Assembly (NCBI GenBank): GCA_038147155.1
Contig: JAYQTA010000002.1
Location: 1 to 64,000, forward strand
Source: Australimonas brisbanensis
Lineage (GTDB): Bacteria; Chloroflexota; Dehalococcoidia; Lucifugimonadales; Australimonadaceae
Length of the DNA stretch: 64,000 bases
Direction of reading: 5' to 3'
Positions 50,871 through 59,349 of the stretch are shown here, piece by piece (within the stretch, counting starts at the first letter, position 1; each line of letters begins with the position of its first letter). The notes beneath the pieces were generated by a model, which was given only the letters and a program-made list of their open reading frames with translations, searched no databases and was not told where the DNA came from. The position numbers were made by a program, and so were the translations under genes.

Positions 50871-52622
50871 CTAGCGCGCTGCGGCCTCGTCCGTCATGCG
50901 CGCAGTGATGGCGTCCACGGCCAGGATGCCCAGGTCCTCCCCGCTGCGCAGGCGCACCGCTGCGCCTGCGGCCTCGGCCTCCTTGTCGCCCACCACCAGC
51001 ATGTAGGGCACCTTCTGGAGTTGGGCGTGGCGGATCTTGGCGCCCATGCGCTCTCCGCGCTCGTCCACCTGGACCCGCAGCCCCGCTGCCGCCAGGCGCT
51101 CGCGCACCTGCTGGGCGTAGGGGATGTGCCGGTCGGCGATGGGGATCACCACCGCCTGCACCGGGGCGAGCCAGAGGGGGAAGGCTCCGCCGTGGTGCTC
51201 CACCAGCACGCCGAAGAAGCGCTCCAGGGAGCCGAAGAGGGCGCGGTGCACCATGTAGGGGCGGTGCTCGGCGCCGTCGTCGCCCACGAAGTTCAGGTCG
51301 AAGCGCTCTGGCAGGTTGAAGTCGAACTGCACCGTGGAGCACTGCCACGAGCGCCCGATGGCGTCCTTCACCTTGATGTCCAGCTTGGGGCCGTAGAACG
51401 CCCCGCCCCCCTCGTCCACCTCGTAGTCCACGTTGAGCCGGTCCAGCGCGTTGCGCAGCGAGGCGGTGGCGTGATCCCAGTCCTCGTCACGCCCCACCGC
51501 CTTATCCGGCTTGGTGGACAGGTAGACGTCGAAGTCGCTGAAACCGAAGGTGCGCAGCAGGTCGAAGGCGAAGGTGCACACGCCCACCACCTCGTCCTCC
51601 ACCTGGTCGGGACGGCAGAAGATGTGGGCGTCGTCCTGGGTGAACCCGCGCACCCGCAGCAGGCCGTGGAGCACCCCGCCGCGCTCGTACCGGTACACCG
51701 TGCCCATCTCCGTCAGGCGCATGGGCAGTTCGCGGTAGGAACGCTTGGTGGAGTTGAAGACCTGGATGTGGAAGGGACAGTTCATGGGCTTGGCAAAGTA
51801 CTCCTGCCCATCCACGTCCATCGCGTCGTACATGTTCTCGCGGTAGAAGCCCAGGTGGCCCGAGGTCTCCCACAGCGTGGACTTACCGATGTGCGGGGAG
51901 TAGACCAGCTCGTACCCGCGCGCCAGGTGCTGCTGACGCCAGTGGTCCTCCATCAGCGAGCGCACCCGCGCCCCCTTGGGGTGCCAGATGATGAGCCCTG
52001 CGCCCACCTGCTCGGAGGTGGAGAACAGGTCGAGTTCGCGGCCCAGCTTGCGGTGGTCGCGCTTGGCGGCCTCCTCAAGACGCGCCAGGTGCGCGTCCAG
52101 CGCCTCGTGGGACTCCCACGCCGTGCCGTAGATGCGCTGAAGCATGGGGTTGTGCTCATCGCCCCGCCAGTAGGCTCCGGCCACATGGGTGAGGTGGAAG
52201 GCGCGCACCTGCCCCGTGGACGCGACATGAGGCCCACGGCACAGGTCGGTGAACCCGTCGTGGGTGTAGGTGGAGATGGCCTCACCCTCAGGGATGGCGC
52301 CGATGATCTCGCACTTGTAGGGCTGGGCCGCGAAGTGGGCCTCGGCCTCAGCCCGCGAGAGTTCACCCGTCTCGAAGGGCGCGTCCTTGGCGATGACGCT
52401 CCGCATGTGCTCCTCGATGGCCGCCAGGTCATCGGGGGTGAATGGGCGGGAGACCTCGAAGTCGTAGTAGAAGCCGTCGTCGGTGGCGGGGCCTATGGCG
52501 AAGCGCGCGTCCGGGAAGATGGACAGCACCGCCTGCGCCATGATGTGGGCCGCCGAGTGGCGGATGCGGTGGCGCTGTTCATCCAACGCCTGCTGCTCGG
52601 CCGAGCGCTGCTTGACGGGCAT
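50871..52622 (-). CDS. thrS: Threonyl-tRNA synthetase lacking the TGS domain
   Basis: A 583-residue class II enzyme charging tRNA-Thr. It starts directly in the editing domain region (HSAAHIMAQAVLSIFPDARFAIGPATDDGFYYDF, with the HxxxH metal site) rather than with a TGS domain, so it is ~60 residues shorter than the E. coli enzyme. The catalytic core has MNCPFHIQVF, RYERGGVLHGLLRVRGFTQDDAHIFC with the zinc ligands and motif 3, then an anticodon-binding domain. The start is ATG 52622. Confidence 0.94.
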   Translation of the reverse strand: MPVKQRSAEQQALDEQRHRIRHSAAHIMAQAVLSIFPDARFAIGPATDDGFYYDFEVSRPFTPDDLAAIEEHMRSVIAKDAPFETGELSRAEAEAHFAAQPYKCEIIGAIPEGEAISTYTHDGFTDLCRGPHVASTGQVRAFHLTHVAGAYWRGDEHNPMLQRIYGTAWESHEALDAHLARLEEAAKRDHRKLGRELDLFSTSEQVGAGLIIWHPKGARVRSLMEDHWRQQHLARGYELVYSPHIGKSTLWETSGHLGFYRENMYDAMDVDGQEYFAKPMNCPFHIQVFNSTKRSYRELPMRLTEMGTVYRYERGGVLHGLLRVRGFTQDDAHIFCRPDQVEDEVVGVCTFAFDLLRTFGFSDFDVYLSTKPDKAVGRDEDWDHATASLRNALDRLNVDYEVDEGGGAFYGPKLDIKVKDAIGRSWQCSTVQFDFNLPERFDLNFVGDDGAEHRPYMVHRALFGSLERFFGVLVEHHGGAFPLWLAPVQAVVIPIADRHIPYAQQVRERLAAAGLRVQVDERGERMGAKIRHAQLQKVPYMLVVGDKEAEAAGAAVRLRSGEDLGILAVDAITARMTDEAAAR

Positions 52623-53217
52623 GTCTACCTCTCGCTGGGGGGTCAGGGGGGATTCTAACGGCAAGCGGGGCGAGGGGGCAGCCCTGCCCGGCCCACCTGG
52701 CCGCTCCCTTTCGCCGATGGCGTTGGCTGACCCAGCCAGCCCCCGCTTGCCGCTGGCGCGGCGGGGCCACGCACACAGTGGGACACCCCCTGGAACCCCC
52801 GCCAGAAGGGGGAATACCTACGCCCCCTTCTGGACTTCCCCCTTTCACCAGAGGCTCGCCGTGCCGCGCTCCCCGTGGGTGCATCCCTGCGCCACCCTGG
52901 TGCCAGGGACTGGTGGAGGCACGCGGAGCAGACCTGTTCATCTCCTGCCGGAGCGAGTTCCGGTCGGAGCGAGAGGAAGTCCCAGTCAGAGTGGCTCCCG
53001 CAGCCAACGCCGGGGAACTGCCGTCCCGTGCCGTGGGCACCCACGTTCCCCTGGGCAACGAGGGACACCCCCCTCAAGGCATGGCCTAGCCGCACCAGCG
53101 GCAGAAAGGGGTTATCCGGTCAGCCGCGCGTGTGGGTGGCCCCTTGAACGAGCGAGCCGCAGGCGAGCGGGGAAGCCCCCCGTAGTACACTACCCCCACA
53201 CCCGGCAGGAGGTGCGC
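52623..53217. repeat. Gene-free gap with repeat modules
   Basis: About 595 bases between divergent thrS and xdhC. Contains CCAGAAGGGGG/CCCCCTTCTGG (52802-52833, 11-bp stem), GGGACACCCCC-type modules (52780-52790 and 53064-53076) and, inverted at 53139-53181, CCCCTTGAACGAGCGAG, a reversed copy of the CTCGCTCGTTCAAGGGG module found at 6.4 kb. A TACACT -10-like box lies at 53186-53191. Several short frames exist but none has a ribosome-binding site and family match. Confidence 0.6.
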
Positions 53218-54342
53218 ATGAAGGCCGTCTACGAGGAGGCCGCTGCCCTGGCCCGCACCAGTGAGGAGTTCGTCCTCGCCACGGTGGTGCACACCCAGGG
53301 CTCCACCCCCCAGAAGCCCGGCGCGACGCTGCTGGTGCGCGCCGACGGGTCTACCGTGGGCACGCTGGGCGGCGGGTGCGTGGAGGGCGACATCTGGTTC
53401 GCCGCCAAGGAGGCCCTGCGCGAGCGGGTGGGCCCCTTCTTCAAGCGCTACTACCTGAACGAGGACATCGCCGCCCGCGACGGGCTGGTGTGCGGCGGCA
53501 CCATGTTCTTCTTCATCGAGCCGGTGTTGGCGGGCGACCCGGCCCGCGCGCTCCTGCCGGCCATCGCCAACGCCTACGACGGCGGGGAGCCCCTGGCCGT
53601 GGCCACGGTGGTGGACGCCGCCAGCGGCGAGCCCGGCGCGCGGCTCATCGTGCGCGAGGGTGGTCAGGCCGAGGGCACGCTGGGCTCCGAGGCGCTGGAC
53701 GCGCAGGCCGTTGCGGCCGCCCGCGAGGCGATGCCCCAGGGCAAGACGGCCCGCATCGTCCACGAGGGGACGGAGGTGTTCGTCCAGGGCTTCACGACCC
53801 CCGCCCTGCTGGTGCTGGTGGGCGGCGGCCACGTGAACCTGCAGGTGGCGCGCATCGCCGCCATGATGGGCTTTCGGGTGATGGTGGCGGACGACCGGCG
53901 CGAGTTCGCCTCGGACGAGCGCTTCCCCATGGCCGAGCGCACCGTGGTGGCCCCCTACGAGCGGTGCCTGGCAGACCTGCCCATCACCCCCAACACCGCC
54001 GTGGTGGTGGGCACGCGCGGGCACAACTTCGACGACGTGGCGCTGGAGGCCGCCGTGCGCTCCGACGCCGGGTACGTGGGCCTGCTGGGCTCCACCCGCA
54101 AGACCATCCTCATCTACCAGGCGCTCCTCAAGCGGGGCATCCCCGCCGAGCGGCTCAGGCAGGTGCAATCCCCCATCGGCCTCGACCTGGGCGGACGCAC
54201 GCCGGAGGAGATCGCCCTGTCCATCGTTGCCGAGCTGGTGGCCCACCGGCACGGACGCTCGGGTGGCGCGCTGACCCTGGACCCGGCGCAGGTGGACCGG
54301 CTGGTGGAGAAGACCGCCGGGGCCCAGAGCCCGGCCCGCTAG
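53218..54342 (+). CDS. xdhC: XdhC family molybdenum-cofactor protein
   Basis: A 374-residue protein with an N-terminal CoxI-type domain (GSTPQKPGATLLVRADGSTVGTLGGGCVEGD) and a C-terminal Rossmann-like XdhC domain (LVLVGGGHVNLQVARIAAMMG ... GYVGLLGSTRKTILIY). Such proteins bind the molybdenum cofactor, sulfurate it and insert it into xanthine dehydrogenase-type enzymes. The dehydrogenase itself is not here. ATG 53218 has AGGAGG upstream. mocA follows directly, three bases after its stop. Confidence 0.88.
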   Translation: MKAVYEEAAALARTSEEFVLATVVHTQGSTPQKPGATLLVRADGSTVGTLGGGCVEGDIWFAAKEALRERVGPFFKRYYLNEDIAARDGLVCGGTMFFFIEPVLAGDPARALLPAIANAYDGGEPLAVATVVDAASGEPGARLIVREGGQAEGTLGSEALDAQAVAAAREAMPQGKTARIVHEGTEVFVQGFTTPALLVLVGGGHVNLQVARIAAMMGFRVMVADDRREFASDERFPMAERTVVAPYERCLADLPITPNTAVVVGTRGHNFDDVALEAAVRSDAGYVGLLGSTRKTILIYQALLKRGIPAERLRQVQSPIGLDLGGRTPEEIALSIVAELVAHRHGRSGGALTLDPAQVDRLVEKTAGAQSPAR

Positions 54343-54344
54343 CC

Positions 54345-54971
54345 ATGCCCGCTCCCCCTGCGAGCGCGCCCATTGCCGCCGTGCTGCTGGCGGCGGGTGA
54401 GTCCACGCGCATGGGCCGGGCCAAGGCTCTGCTCCCCTGGACCGACGGACGCCCGCTGCTGGCCTTCCTGCACGACGCGCTGCTCGCCGCGGGCTACGAC
54501 CCCGTGGTCGTGGTGCTGGGCCACCGCGCCCGTGAGTTGCGCGCCGTCCTGCCCCCGGACGCGCAGGCCGTGGTGAACCCGGCCTACGCCGAGGGCCGGG
54601 CGAGCTCCATCGCCACCGGGGTGCGCGCACTGCCCGACGGGCTCGCGGCCGTGCTGGTGGCGTCCGTCGACCAGCCCCGCGCCGTGTCCACGCTGCGCAC
54701 GCTGCGGGAGGCGTGGGAGCAGGCGGGCCGCCCGGCCCTGGCGGTGCCCGCGCTGGGCGGGCTGCCGGGCCACCCACCGCTGTTCAACGCCGGCCTGCGT
54801 GCGGAACTGGAGGCGGTGAGCGAGGAACGCCAGGGGCTGCGGGAGGTGGTCTCCCGCCACCGAGAGGCGCGCCTCCTGGTGCCCGTGGACGACCCCCTCA
54901 CCCTCACCAACCTGAACACCCCCGCCGACTACCAGTCGTCGCTGGCAGCCGCGCAGGTGGCCGGGGCGTGA
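54345..54971 (+). CDS. mocA: MocA-type molybdenum-cofactor nucleotidyltransferase
   Basis: A 208-residue NTP transferase with the nucleotide-binding AAVLLAAGESTRMGRAKALLPW near the N-terminus and VASVDQPRAV in the middle, the MobA/MocA family pattern. MocA adds CMP to molybdopterin for enzymes of the xanthine oxidase family, in line with the neighbouring xdhC. A close relative, the general MobA-like proteins, cannot be excluded. Its stop overlaps the GTG start of the GNAT gene by three bases. Confidence 0.82.
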   Translation: MPAPPASAPIAAVLLAAGESTRMGRAKALLPWTDGRPLLAFLHDALLAAGYDPVVVVLGHRARELRAVLPPDAQAVVNPAYAEGRASSIATGVRALPDGLAAVLVASVDQPRAVSTLRTLREAWEQAGRPALAVPALGGLPGHPPLFNAGLRAELEAVSEERQGLREVVSRHREARLLVPVDDPLTLTNLNTPADYQSSLAAAQVAGA

Positions 54972-55489
54972 GGCTGGAGCTGGGCGAGGGGCTGTGCATC
55001 CGGGAGTGGGAGCGCGAGGACGCCCCCGCCCTGGCGCACCACGCAGATAACCCCGCCATCGCACGATGGATGCGCGATGCCTTCCCCTCCCCCTACACCC
55101 TGGGGGATGCCCGGCGGTGGATCGGCGCGGCCATCAAGGCCGACCCGCGCACGTCCTTCCCCATCGCCCTGGACGGAGAGGTCATCGGGAGCATCGGTGT
55201 GCTCCTGGGCACCGACGTCTACCGTCTCACCGGCGAGGTGGGCTACTGGGTGGGCGAGGCCCACCAGGGCAAGGGGTTCGCCACCCGCGCGCTCACGGCG
55301 TTCACCGCCTGGGCCTTCGAGGCCTACGGGCTGGAGCGGGTGGAAGCGACGGTGTTCGCGGCCAACGCCGCCTCGGCGCGGGTGCTGGAGAAGGCCGGGT
55401 TCACCCTGGAGGGGCGCGAGCGCCGCGCCGTGGTGAAGAACGGGGAGATGGACGACCTGCTCATCCACGCGCGGGTGCGCGCGGGCTAA
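54968..55489 (+). CDS. GNAT family acetyltransferase (RimJ/RimL-like)
   Basis: A 173-residue acetyltransferase with the CoA-binding segment EVGYWVGEAHQGKGFATRALTAFTAWAFEAYGLERVEATVFAANAASARVLEKAGF, a typical motif A and B. The substrate is unknown; RimJ/L-like proteins acetylate ribosomal proteins or small amines. The GTG start at 54968 overlaps the mocA stop. The 3' end overlaps the convergent EamA gene by four bases. Confidence 0.88.
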   Translation: MRLELGEGLCIREWEREDAPALAHHADNPAIARWMRDAFPSPYTLGDARRWIGAAIKADPRTSFPIALDGEVIGSIGVLLGTDVYRLTGEVGYWVGEAHQGKGFATRALTAFTAWAFEAYGLERVEATVFAANAASARVLEKAGFTLEGRERRAVVKNGEMDDLLIHARVRAG

Positions 55490-56442
55490 GTCTGCGTGTA
55501 CACCAGCACCAGCGCCCCGGCCACCGACAGGAGCACCGCCAGCACCACGCGCAGGTTGATGGCCTCCAGCGAGCGGTTGATGAACCAGGACAGGATGAGG
55601 GTGAAGATGGAGCTGGAGCGCTGGATGGGCGTCACCACGGCCACGGGGGCCATGGACAGGGCGATAAACCGGAACATCTGCGCCAGGAAGATGGCCACGC
55701 CCGCCCCGAAGAACGCCTTGGCCACGCGTGGGTTGATGGCCGAGACCATGCCACGGCGCGCCGGGAGCACCAGGCTCACCACCAGCACCGCCGCCGCGCC
55801 CGTGTAGGCCACCATACCGCCCAGGATGGACGTCTCGGTGGTGCCCTCCAAAGCCGCCCGGATGAGGATGGGGCTGGTGCCGTAGAACACCGCCGCCAGC
55901 AGGGCGAAGGTGTAGCCCTCCACCATGTTGGGCTGGAAGGTAGAGGCAACGCGCGTGCCGGAGGCGGGGGCGTCGGGTGCGGCCCCGGCGGGGGCGGGCT
56001 TGGGCGCAGCCTTGGGCGCGCGCTTCTCCACCATGATGGCCGGGCCCGCCATGATGAGGGCGATGCCCGCCGCCATGAGCCAGGTGACCGGTTCGTCCAG
56101 CAGCACCCAGGCCACCACGATGGAGTAGGGAATGGTGAGCGTCTGGATGGGCCCGGAGCGGGCCGCACCGATGGCGCCGATAGCCCGGTAGTTGCAGTAG
56201 CGCCCGATGCCGAAGTGGATGATGCCGGCGGTGGCCAGCAGCAGGTAGTCGAACAGGCCCGGCTCGCTCGCGTTGGCGAACTGCCCCGTCACCAGCGTCG
56301 CCAGGGCGAACATGGGCACGCCCATGAGCACGGTGATGAAGGAGCCCTGACTGGCGGAGGCGACCACCATGCCCCGGCGCACCATCACCCCGTTCAGGGC
56401 GAAGGAGAAGCTGGAGACCACCGCGAACAGCACGCCGAGCAT
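55486..56442 (-). CDS. EamA/DMT family transporter
   Basis: A 318-residue membrane protein with about ten transmembrane helices in two EamA-like repeats (VLFAVVSSFSFALNGVMVRR, and GYTFALLAAVFYGTSPILIR), the drug/metabolite transporter layout. An Ala/Pro-rich cytoplasmic loop (KRAPKAAPKPAPAG) lies between the halves. Substrate unknown. Upstream is a short GC-rich gap (56443-56532) with nothing further. Confidence 0.85.
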   Translation of the reverse strand: MLGVLFAVVSSFSFALNGVMVRRGMVVASASQGSFITVLMGVPMFALATLVTGQFANASEPGLFDYLLLATAGIIHFGIGRYCNYRAIGAIGAARSGPIQTLTIPYSIVVAWVLLDEPVTWLMAAGIALIMAGPAIMVEKRAPKAAPKPAPAGAAPDAPASGTRVASTFQPNMVEGYTFALLAAVFYGTSPILIRAALEGTTETSILGGMVAYTGAAAVLVVSLVLPARRGMVSAINPRVAKAFFGAGVAIFLAQMFRFIALSMAPVAVVTPIQRSSSIFTLILSWFINRSLEAINLRVVLAVLLSVAGALVLVYTQT

Positions 56443-56532
56443 GGGCGTCCTCCCCTACCCGGCACGCCGGGCGCGCCGCCTGCGGGCGGCAGGGGGGATT
56501 ATGCACCCGCGCCCGCCCGGCGCAAGGGCGCG

Positions 56533-57138
56533 CTAGGAGGCCAGCGCCTCACTCACCGGGGGGAGGGGCCCCAGGGTGAGCGGGGGGAGGGTGAGCAGCT
56601 GGCTGTTCACCAGGCTGTTTACGCTCACGTCCAGCAGCAGGCGCGCCTCCAACGCCGCTGCACCTCCCGCCGCCAGGGCCGCCAGCGCCGTATCCGGCAG
56701 GTCCGCCACCGGCAGCAGCAGCGTGAGGCCAAAGGCCGCCGTCTCGTTCTTGCGCAACGTGATGCCCACGTAGGGAGCGAACCCCGCACCGGGCACGGGC
56801 GCATCGTCCACGCGGACGCCGGCCGACACCTCGCTGACCGAGGCTGACAGGCCGCCGGAGGGGTTCGTCAGGGTGAGGCGCACCCTCACCCGCACCGCCT
56901 CGACCCCCGTCCGCACGGCGCCCACCGCATCGCCCGCCATCGCCAACGCGGCGGCATCGGCGCGGGCAGCGGGGTCATCAACGGCGAGCCACCCAGCGTC
57001 CGAGGCCTCCGCGCCCGCCAGGGTGAGCACGGGGATGCGCTGGCAGGAGTTGGAGTAGACCAGGGTGAACACGACGATGACCGCAAGCACCCAGCCGTAG
57101 CGAATCAGGTCGAACCGCTGGATGCGCAGGCGGGGCAT
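56533..57138 (-). CDS. Membrane-anchored LEA14-like protein, function unknown
   Basis: A 201-residue protein with an N-terminal helix (YGWVLAVIVVFTLVYSNS) and an extracytoplasmic Ala/Val-rich beta domain with VRVRVRLTLTNPSGGLSASVSEVSAGVRVDD, reminiscent of WHy/LEA14 domains. No catalytic motif is seen. It is on the same strand as, and just after, the CoA transferase gene. Function cannot be assigned. Confidence 0.65.
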   Translation of the reverse strand: MPRLRIQRFDLIRYGWVLAVIVVFTLVYSNSCQRIPVLTLAGAEASDAGWLAVDDPAARADAAALAMAGDAVGAVRTGVEAVRVRVRLTLTNPSGGLSASVSEVSAGVRVDDAPVPGAGFAPYVGITLRKNETAAFGLTLLLPVADLPDTALAALAAGGAAALEARLLLDVSVNSLVNSQLLTLPPLTLGPLPPVSEALAS

Positions 57139-57145
57139 GCCCCCG

Positions 57146-58366
57146 CTACTCCACCGCGCCGGAGGAGCGCAGCGCCTCAGCCTCGGCGGGGCTCATGCCC
57201 AGCACCTCGGTGAGCACCTCGCCGGTGTGCTGGCCCAGGGCGGGCGGGAAGCGGGAGGGCTCCACGGGCGTGCGGGAGAGCTTCATGGGGTTGCCGGTGA
57301 AGCGCACGGCGCCCAGCTCCGGGTGCTCCAGTTCGACGAACATGCCCCGCTGGTTCACCTGCGGGTCCGTGGCCACCTGGGCGATGTCCTGCACGGGGCC
57401 CGCGGGGATGCGCATCTCAGTGAGCAACTCCACCCACTCCGCCGTGGTCTTCGTGCGCATCGCCTCCTCGATGATGGGGATCAACTCGTCGTAGTGCTGG
57501 GTGCGCGACCAGCCGGTGGTGTAGCGCGGGTCGTCCATCAGCTCCGGGTGCTCGATGGCCGCGCAGAAGAGGGGCCACTGGTCCGTGGAGCCGCCCATGA
57601 TGGCCACCACCACGTGTCCGTCGGCCGTCTCGAAGGCCTGGAAGGGCGTGGACGACGGATGGCGCGTGCCGATGCGCTGGGGGGTCTGCCCCAGGGCGAA
57701 GTAGCGCATGAAGGCGTTCTCCATGATGGCCACCTGGCAGTCCAGCATGGAGATGTCGATGTACTGCCCCTCCCCGGAGCGTTCGCGCTCCAGCAGGGCG
57801 GACTGGATCGCCACCGTGGTGAACAGCGCCGCCGTGATGTCGCCGATGGACGCGCCGGGCCGCACAGGCCCGCGCCCCGGCTCACCGGTGATGGAGAGCA
57901 TGCCGCCCATGCCCTGAACGATGACGTCCAGCGCCGCGCGCGATGCGTAGGGGCCCGTCTGCCCGAACCCGGAGATGGACGCGGCGATGAGGCGGGGGTT
58001 GCGCGCCTTCAGCGCAGCGTAGTCCAGGCCCAGCTTGGTCATGGCGCCGGGGCGGAAGTTCTCCACCAGTACGTCGGAGACCTCCACCAGCTTCAGCAGC
58101 GTCTCACGCCCGTCCGGCTTGGACAGGTCGATGGCGATGGATCGCTTGCCCCGGTTGATGGACATGAAGTAGGAGGAGAACTCCTCGCCGCTCTCGCGTC
58201 CGTCCGGGTGCAGGAAGGGGCCGTTGCCCCGCGCCGGGTCGCCGGTGACGGGCTGCTCCACCTTGATGACGTCCGCGCCCATGTCGGCCATGAGCATGGT
58301 GCAGAAGGGGCCCGACAGGATGCGGGTGAGGTCGAGGACGCGCAGGCCTTCCAGAGGACCGGGCAC
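57146..58366 (-). CDS. Family III CoA transferase (CaiB/BaiF type)
   Basis: A 406-residue acyl-CoA:carboxylate CoA transferase. It begins LEGLRVLDLTRILSGPFCTMLMADMGADVIKVEQPVTGD. The aspartate of ISMLDCQVAIMENAF is the expected nucleophile that forms the acyl-CoA anhydride. The NPRLIAASISGFGQTGPYASRAALDVIVQGMGG segment is conserved. The substrate pair is not predictable. The GTG at 58366 gives the right N-terminus; the frame is open further. It precedes the small membrane protein genes downstream. Confidence 0.88.
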   Translation of the reverse strand: MPGPLEGLRVLDLTRILSGPFCTMLMADMGADVIKVEQPVTGDPARGNGPFLHPDGRESGEEFSSYFMSINRGKRSIAIDLSKPDGRETLLKLVEVSDVLVENFRPGAMTKLGLDYAALKARNPRLIAASISGFGQTGPYASRAALDVIVQGMGGMLSITGEPGRGPVRPGASIGDITAALFTTVAIQSALLERERSGEGQYIDISMLDCQVAIMENAFMRYFALGQTPQRIGTRHPSSTPFQAFETADGHVVVAIMGGSTDQWPLFCAAIEHPELMDDPRYTTGWSRTQHYDELIPIIEEAMRTKTTAEWVELLTEMRIPAGPVQDIAQVATDPQVNQRGMFVELEHPELGAVRFTGNPMKLSRTPVEPSRFPPALGQHTGEVLTEVLGMSPAEAEALRSSGAVE

Positions 58367-58480
58367 GGGGCACCTCGCAGGAGGGGAGTCACCGGGCGGC
58401 GCCCGGCACAGGCGCATTGTAGCGCCGCCCGCGCGGGAGGCCACACCCACGGCCCGAGACGCGCGGCCTAGACCCGCGGC

Positions 58481-58927
58481 CTAGACCCGCGGATCGAACC
58501 GGCGCGCCAGGGAGCCGGGGTGAGCAATGCCGCCCAGGAAGCAGGCCACTGCGACGCCGACGCCCACCACGGCCACGGGCAGGGCGAAGTAGGCGGGAAT
58601 GCCCCCGGCCACCAGTGCGCACGCCGCCAGCGCCGCGCCCGCGCGCTTGAAGCCACGCAGGCCGGGCGGGCCGACGATGCGCCAGGCGGTGAAGGCCGCC
58701 AGCAGCGGCAGGAGGCCCAGGCCCAGGGCCAGGCCCGTGCCAGCGCCGGTGAAGAGCAGGTAGGCCACCCCGCTCAGGTTCAGCAGGCCCAGCCCTCCAG
58801 CCAGGATGCCCCCCGCGCTCACCAGGCCGTCACGGGTGGAGAGACGTCCGTCCTGCGCCCGCAGCAGGGGCAACACCCCCGCGGCGGCGAAGACCACCAT
58901 CACCAGGCCGAAGAGCACCAGCTGCAC
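58481..58927 (-). CDS. Small four-helix membrane protein
   Basis: A 148-residue hydrophobic protein with about four or five transmembrane segments (LVLFGLVMVVFAAAGVLPLL, VSAGGILAGGLGLLNLSGVAYLL, LGLGLLPLLAAFTAW, AALAACALVAGGIPAYFALPVAVVGVGVAVACFLGGI). The GTG at 58927 has AGGAGG upstream. No family is recognised. It is followed, 114 bases on, by the CoA transferase gene on the same strand. Confidence 0.65.
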   Translation of the reverse strand: MQLVLFGLVMVVFAAAGVLPLLRAQDGRLSTRDGLVSAGGILAGGLGLLNLSGVAYLLFTGAGTGLALGLGLLPLLAAFTAWRIVGPPGLRGFKRAGAALAACALVAGGIPAYFALPVAVVGVGVAVACFLGGIAHPGSLARRFDPRV

Positions 58928-58935
58928 GGGGCCTC

Positions 58936-59316
58936 CTAGACGGTGAACCCGGAGGGGGCGGCGTCGAGGCGCGCCAGCGCCTCCTTCCAGTCCGGGAACT
59001 CGGGGCTCTGCCAACTGACCATGGTGAGGGGGCCATGCAGCCGCGGGCGTGCGTGGGTGGCGGCGTCCTGGTGGGCGCGATGCTGGAGGAACGCGTCCAG
59101 CGCCTCGCGCGATTCCCACACAGTGTAGGTCCAGAACTCCTTGCGCCACCACTTGGAGCGGATGCCCCCGGCCACGAACCCCGGCATGGCGCGCGCCTCC
59201 CGGTAGGTGCTCATGGACCGGCTCATGTAGCCCAGCATCCCCCGGAAGCCCGCCAGCCGCAGGTGGGTGGCCACGTGCAGGTGGATGGGGACGGACGTCT
59301 CGCGCAGGTCTTCCAT
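58936..59316 (-). CDS. ABM-like alpha/beta-barrel protein
   Basis: A 126-residue protein (MEDLRETSVPIHLHVATHLRLAGF ...) with KEFWTYTVWESREALDAFLQHRAH, the pattern of the dimeric alpha/beta barrel antibiotic-biosynthesis monooxygenase/DUF3291 group. Small members of this fold bind heme or small aromatics or act as monooxygenases without cofactors. Function here unknown. It lies nine bases upstream of the small membrane protein gene. Confidence 0.7.
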   Translation of the reverse strand: MEDLRETSVPIHLHVATHLRLAGFRGMLGYMSRSMSTYREARAMPGFVAGGIRSKWWRKEFWTYTVWESREALDAFLQHRAHQDAATHARPRLHGPLTMVSWQSPEFPDWKEALARLDAAPSGFTV

Positions 59317-59349
59317 GATCTCGCTGTTCTCGGCGCTCCCGCAGGGGGC

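Noticed and set aside
52875..53147. Short frames in the thrS-xdhC gap
   Set aside because: Several overlap on both strands with no start signal, family match or consistent codon use.
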